Source: Knoxdaviesia capensis (taxonomy: Eukaryota > Ascomycota > Sordariomycetes > Microascales > Gondwanamycetaceae). From it: 64,000 bases of DNA. Positions 33,650 through 44,311 of the stretch are shown here, in pieces. Numbering within the stretch: position 1 is the first letter of the stretch; each line of letters starts with the position of its first letter. Location: positions 1,600,144-1,664,143 of the forward strand of contig LNGK01000002.1 in NCBI GenBank assembly GCA_001510575.1. The letters run 5' to 3'. The translations under genes were made by a program, and so were the position numbers. The notes below the pieces were generated by a model. The model did not search any database. It had not been told where the DNA came from and saw only the letters and a program-made list of their open reading frames with translations.

Positions 33650-34075
33650 GACTTTCGAACGATACGTGGGAGATTGAAGCGGCACCTGAAGAATACTTAC
33701 ATCGTTCTGACCCCCGATATCCTGCCTTCCCAGCTTCCGTGTCTGTACGTCTGGGCTTACGACGCCGGATGGGTGGACGATGCGGGAAATCCACTCGGAA
33801 CCGACGAGGACGGTTATGACGGCCGCCTCCGCGTGGATATTACCGCTATGTACTCCTGGTTCACATGGGCAAGATGAAACGGCGTCGATATGAAGGGAAT
33901 GTGGCGCAAGGCGCAGAAAGAAGGCGGCATTTGGTGTTGCATGTGCAACCGCATCCAGCCCGATGAACCCGAAGCTGTTGCTCTATCACGATGCCAGGCT
34001 CATATATCATCCGAGCGGGTCTCAGAGAACTCACCAGAAAAGACTATCCTCGTACTAATGGACCCTATTCACTGA
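33650..34075 (+). pseudogene. Relic of an unidentified fungal gene with an in-frame TGA
   Basis: One open frame after a plausible acceptor (CAG at 33647-33649, preceded by TTACTAAC) reads DFRTIRGRLKRHLK, then VLTPDILPSQLPCLYVWAYD, then GYDGRLRVDITAMYSWFTWA. It is interrupted by TGA at 33875-33877 and continues in the same frame as NGVDMKGMWRKAQKEGGIWC and CMCNRIQPDEPE to a TGA at about 34073-34075. Base composition and the regular mix of residues look protein-coding, and a CGA-to-TGA change would explain the break. I cannot name the family and see no credible first exon, although an ATG at about 33585 opens a short frame. It sits beside another relic, so decay of this whole segment is likely. 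Alternative: a short gene whose exon ends differ from my reading. Confidence 0.45.
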
Positions 34076-34429
34076 TCTATAGCGTCAATTTTGCCTCTAG
34101 CGCTATAGACCTCCTCTGCCATACCGTCGTGAGGTGCCTGGGTGCGCTGCGTTTCCCATAAGGCCCAGAGGGCTGCAAGGTGTATGCTCGGCCACGCAGC
34201 AGTGAAAAGTGTCATGGCGATCATCTTGTCTTTCAAGAAGGCTGTCCATCTGGGGGCAAAGTCATAGGAAACCGACCTCAAGCCATTTTGCGTTACTTCG
34301 TTGTCTTTGTTCTGGTCTGGCTCCCGACACTCTGCCAGTCCGCCTTCACTTCCATCAGAGCCTCGGTTGTATTTCTCAAGCTCACTCTCAGATACCAACG
34401 CCGAAGACTATTCCGGAGTCACCTCAACT

Positions 34430-34896
34430 ATACATTAGTGACCGTTCCCGGGACGGCAACCCCAACAGCGACAACGACGACAACCACGCCAACCTCCGCA
34501 CTTCCAACATCTTCAGAACCACCAACTACGGAGAGATACATCTTCCAACATCTTCAGAACCACCAACGACGGAGAGATACACTTGTAGCGGTTGTTGCTC
34601 CGAGCCCGAAGGTGCACGGGCACTGGCCCACTCGGCCACCTTTGATGGAGCGGCCATGTTGCCCGCCGTTTGTGCAGCGTTTTGCCTCGGTACCTAGAGC
34701 CAAGCTATGTTCGGTAATTGAGAACGGAGCTGAAAGTTACTGCGGAAGCCGGCTGACACGCGGAAGTCTCCAGGCCAGCGAACAGGATTGTTCCATGGCG
34801 TGTCCAAGAGAAATTCAGTTTGAAAGAGGCCAGACTCCAACCATCACATTGCGTTTAGCATCAACGGCCAACGGCGCCATGGCCATTGACTTCTGA
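34430..34896 (+). pseudogene. Decayed WSC-domain gene
   Basis: Remnant of a carbohydrate-binding WSC domain behind a Thr-rich linker. The linker reads TVPGTATPTATTTTTTPTSA in one frame. A 41-bp tandem duplication (34501-34582) then shifts the frame, so the N-terminal half of the WSC domain (SGCCSEPEGARALA, TFDGAAMLPAVCAAFC) is in a different frame and ends at a TAG. A second shift near 34709 restores IENGAESYCG, then SLQASEQDCSMACP, then TPTITLRLAS, matching the canonical YCG...DC...C and N-hydrophobic-TL ending. Intact homologues are secreted or cell-wall-anchored proteins. With two frame breaks this copy cannot yield a functional domain. Its 5' part (signal peptide, any catalytic module) is not recognisable. 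Confidence 0.75.
34501..34582. repeat. 41-bp tandem duplication
   Basis: Two adjacent copies (34501-34541 and 34542-34582) beginning CTTCCAACATCTTCAGAACC, differing at one or two bases. Because 41 is not a multiple of 3 it frameshifts the WSC-domain relic. Confidence 0.9.
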
Positions 34897-35652
34897 AGCC
34901 AGTTCTGTCTGCCCCGTCGTTCCCTCTCTTTGGAGTTGAGTATTCTTGCGAGTGTTTTTGGGGAGACACTCTGACCGAGGGCTCGGTTTTGGCCCCGGGG
35001 TCTGATTGTGCTATGGCCTGTTGCGGAGACCCCGGAAGCATGTGCGGAGGGCCGAGCCGACTCAGCTTGTATCGGTGGCCGGCTTAAAGGACTGATGGCG
35101 TCGAGAGAGTCTTATAGTACGTTGGGGTATAGAAAAAGAATATATGAGGATTGCACGGCACATGTTGGTATAGCAACAACTGATAGGACTCTTAAATTTC
35201 AGCCCAAACCCGGAAAAGACCCCACGGCTCTGGCTAATTAACACAATCGAACTTATCCAGAGACGTGACGAGAGTGGTCGGATAATATAGGAAGAAAGAG
35301 AAAGCAAGGTACAAGACAGAAAGCACTCAAGAGCCCAATATATGCATGCTAAGTGCTGTAGATGGACTTATCAACATACAAAACCACCCACCCGGCCAGA
35401 CTCGGGATTTGTTTCTTCCCGGCCGTGCAAGCGGTGTCACTGACGCGTCACAAATAGGTTGTGGGCTATATATTCCGTGTAAGCTATAGGGACACTTCAA
35501 GAGGCAACAGTCTGTTTATATCTTGGGGGTTCGCTGCTCCAAGTTTTCTTCTAGCGAGGGGAAGCACCATCGTTGATGATCTATATCTATAAAAGCAAGC
35601 AAAATCAGGCGACAGAGTATCTGACCGCATTATTTCCCTCACAAATCCCACA
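34897..35652. other. Intergenic, promoter of the binding-protein-like gene
   Basis: No gene seen. Contains ACGCGT at about 35442-35447 and a TATA box at 35588. Confidence 0.5.
35588..35594 (+). promoter_or_regulatory. TATA box of secreted binding-protein-like gene
   Basis: TATAAAA about 60 bp upstream of the ATG at 35653. Confidence 0.65.
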
Positions 35653-36699
35653 ATGGCTTCCTTCCGCCACCACCCGGCCGGCCCCGGACTCCCGGGCCTC
35701 GTTCGGACGACCCTCCTTCTCCTCGCCGCCTTCTCGACCGGTGCTGTGTGCGACCTGACCATCGCCGCCGACCTGATGACTATCGAGCACACGCCCGCGC
35801 GCGTCGCCGCCGAAGACTACTTTGCCGGGTCAGCCCGCGTGGTCTCGGGCGGCATCGCCGCACTCGTGCGCGACGCCGCAATCGACCTCGCCACGAACGC
35901 CGAGATCCCCGGCCTGCGCACCTACGCCGCGAACCCCGACCTGCGCATCATCTTCACGGTGACCGAGACGTACTACCGCATCGTCGCGCGCCGCGACTCG
36001 GGCGTCCGCACGCTGGCCGACCTGGCCGGCAAGTCGATCGGCTCGATCCCCGGCACCACGGCCGCATACTTCGCCGAGCGGCTGCTGGGCACCGCCGGCG
36101 TGGCCGCGGCCAACTACACGCTGGCGTACGGCGGCACGTGTCTGCGCGCGCCGTGCGCGCCGGCCACGCTGCCGGCCATGCTGGCATCCGGCCGCATCGA
36201 CGCCATTGCGCTGTGGGAGCCGACGCCGCAGCTGGGCGCCGACGCGGTCGTCGCGGCGGCCGGCGGCGATGCGGCCGCCGTGGTCGTGCTGCAGGACCGC
36301 AGCGTGTACCGCGAGATTGTGAACCTGCACTCGACCGCCACCAAGCTGGCCGACCCGGCCAAGCGCCGCGAGATTGTCGACTTTGTCAAGGCGCTGCGGC
36401 GGGCGGCGGCGGATTTCCGCCGCAAGAAGGCCGGGCTGCCGGCCCGCGTGGCGGAGATCATCGACTCCGATGCCGCGGTCATCGATGCCGTCTGGCCGGT
36501 GCATGCGTGGCGGGGGAAACTGGCAAAGAACTTGGTGCCGGTGCTGAAGGGGGAGGAGCCGTGGTTGGCGCGGATGAGTGGGCGGGAGGTGATGAGTGAT
36601 ACCGAAGTTGAGCGGTTGGTTGATACAAGTGTGTTTGAACAAGTATTGAAAGAGGAGGCAGAGGAGGAGGAGGAGGAAGAGGAGGAAGAAGAGGAGTAG
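35653..36699 (+). CDS. Secreted periplasmic-binding-protein-like (TauA/SsuA/NMT1-like fold) protein
   Basis: Intronless 348-residue protein with an N-terminal signal peptide (hydrophobic core TLLLLAAFSTGAVC, cleavage near residue 33). A type II solute-binding fold related to SsuA/TauA and NMT1/THI5 proteins follows. Supporting motifs are DLTIAADLMTIEHTP, DLATNAEIPGL, YYRIVARRDSGV, LADLAGKSIGSIPGTTAAYF (the ligand-binding turn of this fold), ASGRIDAIALWEPTP and NLHSTATKLADPAKRREIV. In bacteria such proteins deliver sulfonates or nitrate to ABC importers. Fungi lack such importers, so the role here (secreted small-molecule binding?) is unknown. The protein ends in an almost pure Glu tail of about 17 residues encoded by a GAG/GAA microsatellite. 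Very high GC3 and intron absence would be compatible with an ancient bacterial acquisition, but similar genes occur across fungi. Confidence 0.8.
   Translation: MASFRHHPAGPGLPGLVRTTLLLLAAFSTGAVCDLTIAADLMTIEHTPARVAAEDYFAGSARVVSGGIAALVRDAAIDLATNAEIPGLRTYAANPDLRIIFTVTETYYRIVARRDSGVRTLADLAGKSIGSIPGTTAAYFAERLLGTAGVAAANYTLAYGGTCLRAPCAPATLPAMLASGRIDAIALWEPTPQLGADAVVAAAGGDAAAVVVLQDRSVYREIVNLHSTATKLADPAKRREIVDFVKALRRAAADFRRKKAGLPARVAEIIDSDAAVIDAVWPVHAWRGKLAKNLVPVLKGEEPWLARMSGREVMSDTEVERLVDTSVFEQVLKEEAEEEEEEEEEEEE
36655..36697 (+). repeat. GAG/GAA microsatellite encoding a poly-Glu tail
   Basis: Trinucleotide run at the very 3' end of the binding-protein-like gene, translated as a Glu stretch immediately before the TAG stop. 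Length variation here would change only the tail. Confidence 0.9.
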
Positions 36700-36925
36700 A
36701 TCAGGGGCACTCCGGATATCTTCGGGGTAAGTCACAGGCGCGGTGCAGAATAGTATGTAAGTGATGATACACTCATTTTCTCCGCCGTAACTACTATGGC
36801 TGCTGCCTTCAAGCAGACACATTTCAAGGCTATGATAGAATCCAAGCACACGGACCCAAGCCCAATCCAGAAATCAAGATACTGTTGCTAATCTTGTCCC
36901 TCCTGATCTCTCAACACGATACCCC
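36700..36925. other. Convergent intergenic spacer
   Basis: Short 3'-to-3' spacer between the plus-strand binding-protein-like gene and the minus-strand AA9 gene. No gene seen. Confidence 0.6.
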
Positions 36926-37707
36926 TTAGCAGGTAAACACCTTCGGTCCCGGGATAACATACTTGGTCACCGGGGGATAGTAGATGTTAAGCGTGATTCC
37001 GGGATCGGTTGCCTATAAGCCAGCAAAAAACAGGTTAGCTATATATAAGCCACACACGCAGCCCACAAAAGTGTCTAGAGCCAACATACCGAGTACGCGC
37101 CGGGAAAGCTAACGGTCGCGGGAGTCTTGGCCCCCGTGCCGCCGGTGATACGCAGCTGGGCACACTCCATGTACAGCTGCGCGCCCGGATAGCTACCGGC
37201 GGCGTGCAGGGCGATCAATTCTGCGCGCAGCAGATAGTAGCCGGGGGCAATGCACCGCGGGATGGTGATGGAGTGGCGGCCGGCGTTCTTGATCAGGCGC
37301 GACGTGCCCCACGTCGAGCCGTCGAACCCGTCCTCCTGGATCTTGAACCAGCCGCCGCCGACGCCGGAGTCGGTCAGCGGGTCGTTCACGCGCTTCAGGT
37401 ACGCAATGGTCGGGCCCAGGTGGCTCGGGTCCAGCACGTTGCCCGGGCCCGAGTCCAGCGTGTGGCGCCACACCGCCACCACCGTCGAGCCGGCCGTCAC
37501 GTCGATCACGTGGTTGGTCGACATCACGTCGTTGGGGCTGCCATTGCAGGCCACCGACTTGGACGACACATCGGTGATCGGCCCGTCATACGATGGCGTG
37601 CGCACCCCGGTGGAAACGCCGTGGTTGAGGCCGTTGGCTTCCAGGGACACGAAGATGGTGTGGGCTGAGACCGCCGACGCGGCCGCAAGAGCTTGGAGGA
37701 GTCTCAT
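36926..37707 (-). CDS. AA9 (former GH61) lytic polysaccharide monooxygenase
   Basis: Secreted copper enzyme that oxidatively cleaves cellulose and related glucans; 234 residues. Exon 1 is 37090-37707 and exon 2 36926-37012, with a 77-bp GT-AG intron. The signal peptide (MRLLQALAAASAVSA) ends directly before His16. That His becomes the N-terminal copper-binding residue of the histidine brace (HTIFVSLEANG). The second copper His is H96 (DPSHLGPTIAYL), and the axial Tyr is Y179 in QLYMECAQL with the conserved Q177. H168 in ELIALHAA is the second-sphere residue. The C-terminal exon YSATDPGITLNIYYP and IPGPKVFTC is characteristic. There is no CBM1, so it is a single-domain enzyme. A minus-strand TATATAA lies about 100 bp upstream. 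Its presence supports plant-biomass degradation. Confidence 0.97.
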
Positions 37708-39131
37708 GGTTGCAAATAGATTGGATGAGGGTTAGAGATGAAGAGTGAAGAGTGAAGAGATGGGATAAGGATAGATGAAGAAGAAGAAGAGGAACCCCGG
37801 ACGTATTATATAGAAGGCGATAAAAGAAGAACGATATGATAGTCAACAGCGTCACGACACACTCAACATTCATGTATCAGGACACCACCCCCAGATACCC
37901 CACACAACGATACCCCATCCTCACTCTTTGCCTTCCAAAGTCCCAAGACATATCCCCCCCGGTTTTCAGGAGACATCCGTCCCCGCTTGTTCATCTATCA
38001 CGTTCCGAATGGATCCACGAGCCGCCTCCCGAGCCCACCCCAGGTTTGAGTGACCATCTTCTCATCCAATCTCTCCAGACAACCTTCTTTCTTTCGTTCT
38101 TTCTTTCCTTCTTTCTCTTTACATCTCCTGCTGGACTCCCGGGCCGGCCCAGGGTTTCCCGGAACTGCACCCAAGGCCGTCCCCACCACACAAAGGCCCG
38201 AAAGCCCCGGCCGATAGTGGCCGCCACTCAGCGTGTCACTCGGCGCTTCTGGGCGGTGCAAGCAGCTTCCGGCCATGATTTGTGTTCCACGGTGGTACTT
38301 ACTTCCTGCTACTGCTTGTGCTGCGTCTATTTCTCCACATCCAGTGTCTTCTTTGCGTAGTGTTGCTGTCGGAGGTAGATGGATGCGTGGTATCGGACGG
38401 TATAAGCCCGCAAGACCAGCGGCGCTGTCCCCGGATTCCCCGTCTCCGTGCCTCTCTGTACAGCCTTCTTGTCGCTGGTCTTCTCTTTTTCACCCTCACC
38501 TCTGTCTTCATTCAGACTTTTCTCGCAGTCGGCAGACATCTCGCCGCGTCGGCGTGGGGAAAGCCCCAATTCCGGCTGATTTCCCTCCGCACTGCAAATA
38601 TATATTAGCTTGGAGAAGAAGACGGTGGCGCATGGATGATTGTAATATAGCCCTCGATATTAATTTGAGCATCCGGTAATATAAATCGTTCGAGAGCATT
38701 GCTAGACATGGGCAAATTTTCGTCATGCCAATACCGGCAGGATGGGTCGAATAATCTTTTTCTTCTTCTTCTTGTGATATACTGATCATCTCGGCGATTT
38801 TCTCCGCAGCCAAGTCGGGGGTTTGGACGGAGGAGATATCCTCGTTGCAGCTCAGTTGACCTCGGAGATTTAAATTAAAGGGCCATGAAAAGATCCTTCG
38901 TCTTGACGTAGCCAAGAGGGCCTTGCTGGCTCCGATGCTTTATGTCCGTGGGACACCACCAGATCCACCAGGCATACATACACTACTGTCAAAGTGCGAC
39001 GGCACAGGTTCATGCCCAGAGGGCGTCAATCAAGTGACTTCTACAGAACATTACATATCCTGAACATGCTGATGAGTAGATTTTGTAGCAGATTAGAAGC
39101 CCCAAGGGATACACCTGGAGCAGACAGATCT
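37708..39131. other. 1.4-kb intergenic interval
   Basis: AA9 promoter on the left and 3' region of the ferroportin gene on the right. Pyrimidine-rich patches but no credible gene. Confidence 0.55.
37806..37812 (-). promoter_or_regulatory. TATA box of AA9 gene
   Basis: TATATAA on the minus strand about 100 bp upstream of the AA9 start at 37707. Confidence 0.6.
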
Positions 39132-41162
39132 CTACGCCTCGACATCGCCACCACTGGCTCTCCGCCCCCCCGCCTGGGCATCCAGCTTAACACACACACA
39201 CGGCGGCGCATGGAACAGATGCCCGCGCCGATGCCGCACAAACCCGGCATACAGCCCGCCGGCCAAGTACACGGCGCCAATACTCGCCAGCGCCGGCCAC
39301 ACAAACTGGTCGGGCCGCGGGAACGCAATGGTCAGCGCGTACGCGCCGAGCAGGAACAGGTTCTGCGCCGCCGCCTCGGCCGCCGAGAACGTGCCGCGGT
39401 GGGCCTCCTCGACCTCGTCCTGGATGATGAGCTGCGCCGACAGGTCGAACCCCCACAGCCCGACGCGGCTGAGGATGGTGCCGGCTACCAGGCCCAGCAC
39501 TGCGCGCACCGGGTCGCTGTCGTCGGCGTCGGCGCCGAGCCGGCCCGGGTGGGCGTCGCCGCGGGACCAGTAGTACCAGTAGGCCGTGGCCGTGTCCCAC
39601 AGCAGCACGCCCATACCGGGCCCGCCGCCGTAGCGCACGAACCACGCCACTCCGGCCGCAAGCCACGTCATCTGCCACGACAGACTCCAGATGCCGGCCC
39701 GCACCGCCCCCATGTGCGCCACCAGCCGCGGCGCCGCCCACGTGGCGCTGAGCTCAAACGCCGTGCTCACGGTGCGGGCTGCGCCGACCTGCGCGGGCGT
39801 CAGCCCAGATGCCAGTAGGAACGTCGTCATCGGGCCGCCGAAGCTGAGCACGGTTAGGTAGACCAGGGACAGCGTGAACGACGGGAGGAACGCGCGGTGG
39901 TGGATCCAGAGCGAGAAGGCGGAGATTGTGCGCCAGGGAATCAGGCGGTTGAGGCAGGTCGCAGTTCGGCGTGCTGGAGAAGATTCGGAGGGCGGATCGG
40001 ACTCGGGTTCGGACTCGGCCGCGGTCTGGTTGTGGCTACCCCGGTTGCGGAGAGCGGGAACGGCAGCGTAAACCTGGGAGTCGACTCATATGTAAGTTGA
40101 ACGGTCAAAAACGGTTGGAACAGATGGCTGTAGATGTAATCGTACCTGAGCCAGCGCAAAGTACTCCGGAACCACAGCCACGCAGTTGATCGCGAGAGTG
40201 ACCCCAATAGCAATCGGCGTCGACACACTATCAACCAGCGCAATAACCAGCGGGCCAACAAGCTTGCAGAACAAGTCAATCTGCCGCATCTTCGCGTTCA
40301 GGCCTAGAAACCAAAGAAGCGGTCCGTCAGTAAGGCAATTCAGTAACCCAGAGCGAACACCAACCCCAGGCCAAACCGTACCTCGCCGAGCCGCCGGATC
40401 GCCCTCGGTCATTTCGACCACCCAATCACGCTCGACCGCAATCGTGCCCGCCATGGCCGCCAGACTCTCGACGCACGCGAGCACCACCGAGCACGCAAAC
40501 GCAACCTCGACGACCAGGCCCGCCGACCCACCCCCATGCTCCCCGCCGCCGCCAACGCCGCCCGCCTCAACCTCGGCCACCATCACCGCAAACGCCACAC
40601 ACGAGAGCGCCACCGAGCTGCGCTGCGCCAGCACCGCCCACCGCACCACCGCCAGCCGGTCGTGCCGCACATCGTCCAGCACCGCGCCGACCCACTGCGC
40701 CCCGACCACCGCCGCGCCGCCACGCACCAGCGCGTAGATCGACAGCCGCCGCAGCGTGCCCGGGAACGCCGTCGCCAGGAACAGCACCGCGCCGAACTCG
40801 AACAGCCGCGATGTCCACGCCGAGAGCGCGTGCGATACTACGATCCGCCGCACCCCCAGCGGTCGGCTGCGCGCCGACAGCGCCGCCGGCGACAGCAGCC
40901 GGGCGGTCTCGCTGTCCCGGTCGGAGTCGGATGAGCTGTCGTTGGAGTCGCAGCCCGGTGATGCAGCTCTGCCTTCGTCGGTTCGGGAGGGCCCCGACGC
41001 GCTTCTAGACCCTAGAGCCGAAGCCGGGCTGACACCTCCGGCGTAAATCGGCTCGATCGGCTTGTACCCGTCGTCCCGGTGCGGCGGGCGTTCCAGACCG
41101 CTTTCTTGCGCGCTAAGCGCGGGAAATTCTCCGACGTCGCTGTTCGCCCTTTCAGAGTTCAT
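39132..41162 (-). CDS. Ferroportin-family (SLC40A-like) iron exporter
   Basis: Predicted 626-residue multi-pass membrane protein of the ferroportin1 family (MFS fold), which moves ferrous iron out of the cytosol. Exons 40382-41162, 40146-40303 and 39132-40073; introns are 78 and 72 bp. After a polar Ser/Asp-rich N-terminus (~1-105) come the family motifs VVSHALSAWTSRLFEFGAVL, LATAFPGTLRRLSIYALVRG, ERDWVV in the third/fourth-helix region, and GLNAKMRQIDLFCKLVGPLV. In the C-terminal half VYLTVLSFGGPMTTFL, GLWGFDLSAQLIIQDEVEE and FSAAEAAAQNLFLL are seen. A long acidic/Ser loop (exon 3 start) separates the two halves. An in-frame ATG at 41207 is a possible earlier start; 41162 (MNSERANSD) is preferred. 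The membrane (plasma or vacuolar) is not known. No iron-related neighbour is present. Confidence 0.92.
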
Positions 41163-42802
41163 TTGCTTGTCGGTCTTTCTGTCCCAAACTGTCGGGTTTC
41201 GCAACAAAAATATAGAAAAGAAGGAGAATCAGTTCAGGTCGCGTTATCTAACTCGTCGATTCCTACATAAATACTCCCGTTTCCTCGTTCAAATCGGTCC
41301 ACAACTTGACGCAACCACCCGTGAGGGCCATCCGGTTGTGGCTTATGTAAGCATCACGGGCCCGGGTCAACGCCCGAGTGCCGGGGCGCCGACGACCGAG
41401 CACGGGGGAACCGATCATAGGCTCCGGTCCAGCGCCTCGGTCCAGCAACTGCGGACCGGCCTCCAGACGATGAACAGAAGATATAGCCAATCGGAACGGG
41501 TGTTCTGATTCATTGCCATTAGTCCAAGTGGAGCTATCTGCAGGCGGCCGAATGGTCAAACAGCACGTTGATGTTCTGGAACAAGCAGAAGAGCAAGCAT
41601 CTTGCCACTAACACCACGAGAGAGTAGCACCGTGCCTCCAAATATGCATTCTGTGTTCGATCGAATCCAAAATATCCATCTCATCTTAGACAAGTCTGAA
41701 GCTGCCCAATCCGGCGCGAAGAAAGCGAGGGCAAAAAAAGAAAGACAAAAGAGAAAAAAAAAAAGAAAAAAAGAATGAAAGAATGACGAAAGACGAAGGA
41801 GGCGGAGGCAAACTGGGTCGAGGAAACGGAATCACAAGCACTTAAGTTACGCAAAATCCGAAGAAGAAAAACGTGTAGAACAGGCCGAAACCAGCAAGAA
41901 TATATATGATATCAGAAGAAGAGAGGCGATGCCCCTTGAAATGATCAAACCTAGAACCAACTGATAGCATCAGGGTACACAGATGACAGGAAGAAGAAGA
42001 AAGTATGAATAGACAAACAAGAAAATTAAAAAGCAAAGACTTTGTACGCCGACAGTTAGAAACCCGTCCCTGGGTTTTTGAATTTGCCCTCCATGTCCCA
42101 CCGATGAAGATGATATGATGCATGATATAAAATCCTTCCCATACTCCCACGTATAAAACGAAGACAGCCAGAAGTTTAAAAAAAGAAATTAAGAAATCAC
42201 ACGAAACAGAAAGACCCATGTACTCCTCACCCAGAAAAGAGAAAAGAAATATGGCCAAGCCGAATGGCAGATAGGAAGAAGGAAAACTCAACACAGTATA
42301 AAAACAGAAAACGATGCACACTGGCACGGACATCCATCAGGTTGCTTCTGTCTCGAAAGTTGTAGCATTGATGGAATCCCGAGTAGGTGCGGCATCATGA
42401 TGGAAAGAGAAAAGGAAAAAGACCGACAAAGGAAACTATGGCGTATATAGCGTGTGTATCAGTCAATGATAGAAATTAGAAAGAATGTAATTCGGGACCA
42501 TTGCCCAGATATCATAACAACGTCTCAGGTATAGGGGGGTTGAGGCGTGAGGAAAATCGTTGTCATTTCGACAATTCGTAGACTGGGGAAGCTTTAGACC
42601 GAGCGGGTGTATCGTGTCGTCGTGTAAAGGGCGGTGATGCAGGAAACGAGATCGCGTCAGAGACAGCGTGATGGCCACCTGACAGAGCAGGGACATCCAA
42701 GGTCGTTGAGTAGCTTGCCCCGAGGCCGGGGAGAAAAAAAGGGAACTAGGCGTCGCAGGAAACCCGCGCTCAACCAGTCACCGATTCTTCAAATCCTCTT
42801 CC
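41163..42802. other. 1.6-kb intergenic interval
   Basis: Ferroportin promoter on the left, A-rich and probably Png1 3' UTR on the right. No coding frame with genuine codon bias is seen. Confidence 0.55.
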
Positions 42803-44311
42803 TCACTGCGCATCTCTCCGCTGCTGGTGATGGTGATCGTCGGTGCCACCCATGACATCGTCGCGGGCGTAGTAGTCACCACTGTTGGAAGCGGGCTGCT
42901 CCACAGGCAACTTGGCATCCTCGCCGGGTCGGCGGCCAGCTGTCGAGCCCGGAGTGGAAGCACCAGCGTACGGGACCAGGTTCGTCACGGCTTGGGCAAT
43001 GGTCTGCACCACATAGCCGCGCAGTTCCCGATCTTCGCTGCTGTCCTCCTTCTCCAGGCGGAAGCGCTCTTCCTTGGACATGTTCTGGCGACGGATGTTC
43101 TTGATCTCCTGCATTATGTACAGCATCACCTCCTCGGGACACCGGGTGCGCTCGTTGGCGAACTCGCTCTTACGGACGTAGCGGCGGGTAACGTCGACAG
43201 CTCCGTCGATGCTGAAGGCAACGCAATACGACATGCGCTTGCCCCAACCCTCAGTATATATCCGGGGGTTGTCCCAGACTTCTTCCACCGAGTCAACATG
43301 GACCCAGCGCTTCTGGTGTTCCGAGTACACCTCGGTCCACACAAAGTCCTCGGCGTTCCACACCCAGCGGACACGGGTGCCCACAGCACGGCAAAGCATG
43401 GAGAAGCAGTTGGCCCACTCGCCCATGCGGCCTCGTCGAGTCTGCAGGAGCTTCCACACATCGCCGTATCTCGGGAATCGTTCGTAGGCACCACACGAGG
43501 GCGACGAGCAGCGATACAACTCGACTCTCAACGCTCCGTAGGCTGATTCGTCGGGGGTCGGCTTGGCCATGCCTTGGGCTACCGTCGGCAGCATGCATAC
43601 GGGGCAGGGTGGGTTGTTGATCCAGGTGAAGAAAGATCTCTTGAACCATCTGGTAGGGGCGAAAGGAGACAAGGAATCACGTCAGTGACTTGAACGGTGA
43701 AATGCATTGAACGAAGCATAATATGGGGAGATCAAGGCAAAGAATTGGAAGAGAGAAAAGTAATTATCAACATACCTCAACAGTGCGCGGACAACACAGT
43801 CCTGGTATCCCCATTCCGGACGAGACTGGCCCAAGCTGGCAGCCTGGGCTTGGAATAGTTGCGATTCCTCTTCAGCCTCTCCATAAATGCGGTCCAGGGG
43901 AACGGTTTGCAGGGCTTCGTCCAAAAGACCCGGGTTCTCGTACTTGGTCGGGGTCAGGGACAAGCTGATCATCAAGTTGCGGAATACTTGAGAGTCGCGG
44001 TCGGCGGCGGACGGGGGGATGGGGATCATGGGGAGGTTACGGGAGTAGGAAGGAGGAGTCGCAGCAGATCCCGACGAGGTCATCGGCCGGCCACCGAAGT
44101 ACTCGGCGGCGGCGGGGGTGCGCAGGTTGCTAGACGAGCTGTGGTTATGGAGGGCACCAGGGTCGCGTCTCATGACGCCGGCAGACCGTAGATCTTGTCG
44201 TCGCTTGTCGCTCATTAGCGATTCGAATCGTATTCTTAGATCGCGAGCCCAGTCGTCACCATATTGAGAGTCCTGTGGGCCCCCAGAGGGGGTACTGGAT
44301 GAGGGATTCAT
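42803..44311 (-). CDS. PNG1: Peptide:N-glycanase ortholog Png1 with a substituted active site
   Basis: Transglutaminase-like fold protein of 460 residues. Exon 1 is 43776-44311, exon 2 42803-43649, with a 126-bp intron. The Ser-rich N-terminus (~1-110) is variable. The core has the zinc cysteines C194/C197 (PPCPVC) and C226/C231 (RCSSPSC), FPRYGDVWKLLQTRRGR and MGEWANCFSMLCRAVG, then WTEVYSEHQKRWVHVD and GWGKRMSYCVAFS. In active Png1 the triad is Cys in GRCGEWAN, His 27 residues later and Asp 17 residues after that. Here the aligned positions are Met254, Phe281 and Asp298 with exactly that spacing, so the nucleophile and His are lost. I recall that the Neurospora crassa ortholog is reported as enzymatically inactive yet essential for polarity, so this is likely the same conserved pseudoenzyme state. 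A long pyrimidine-rich leader precedes the gene. Confidence 0.95.
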
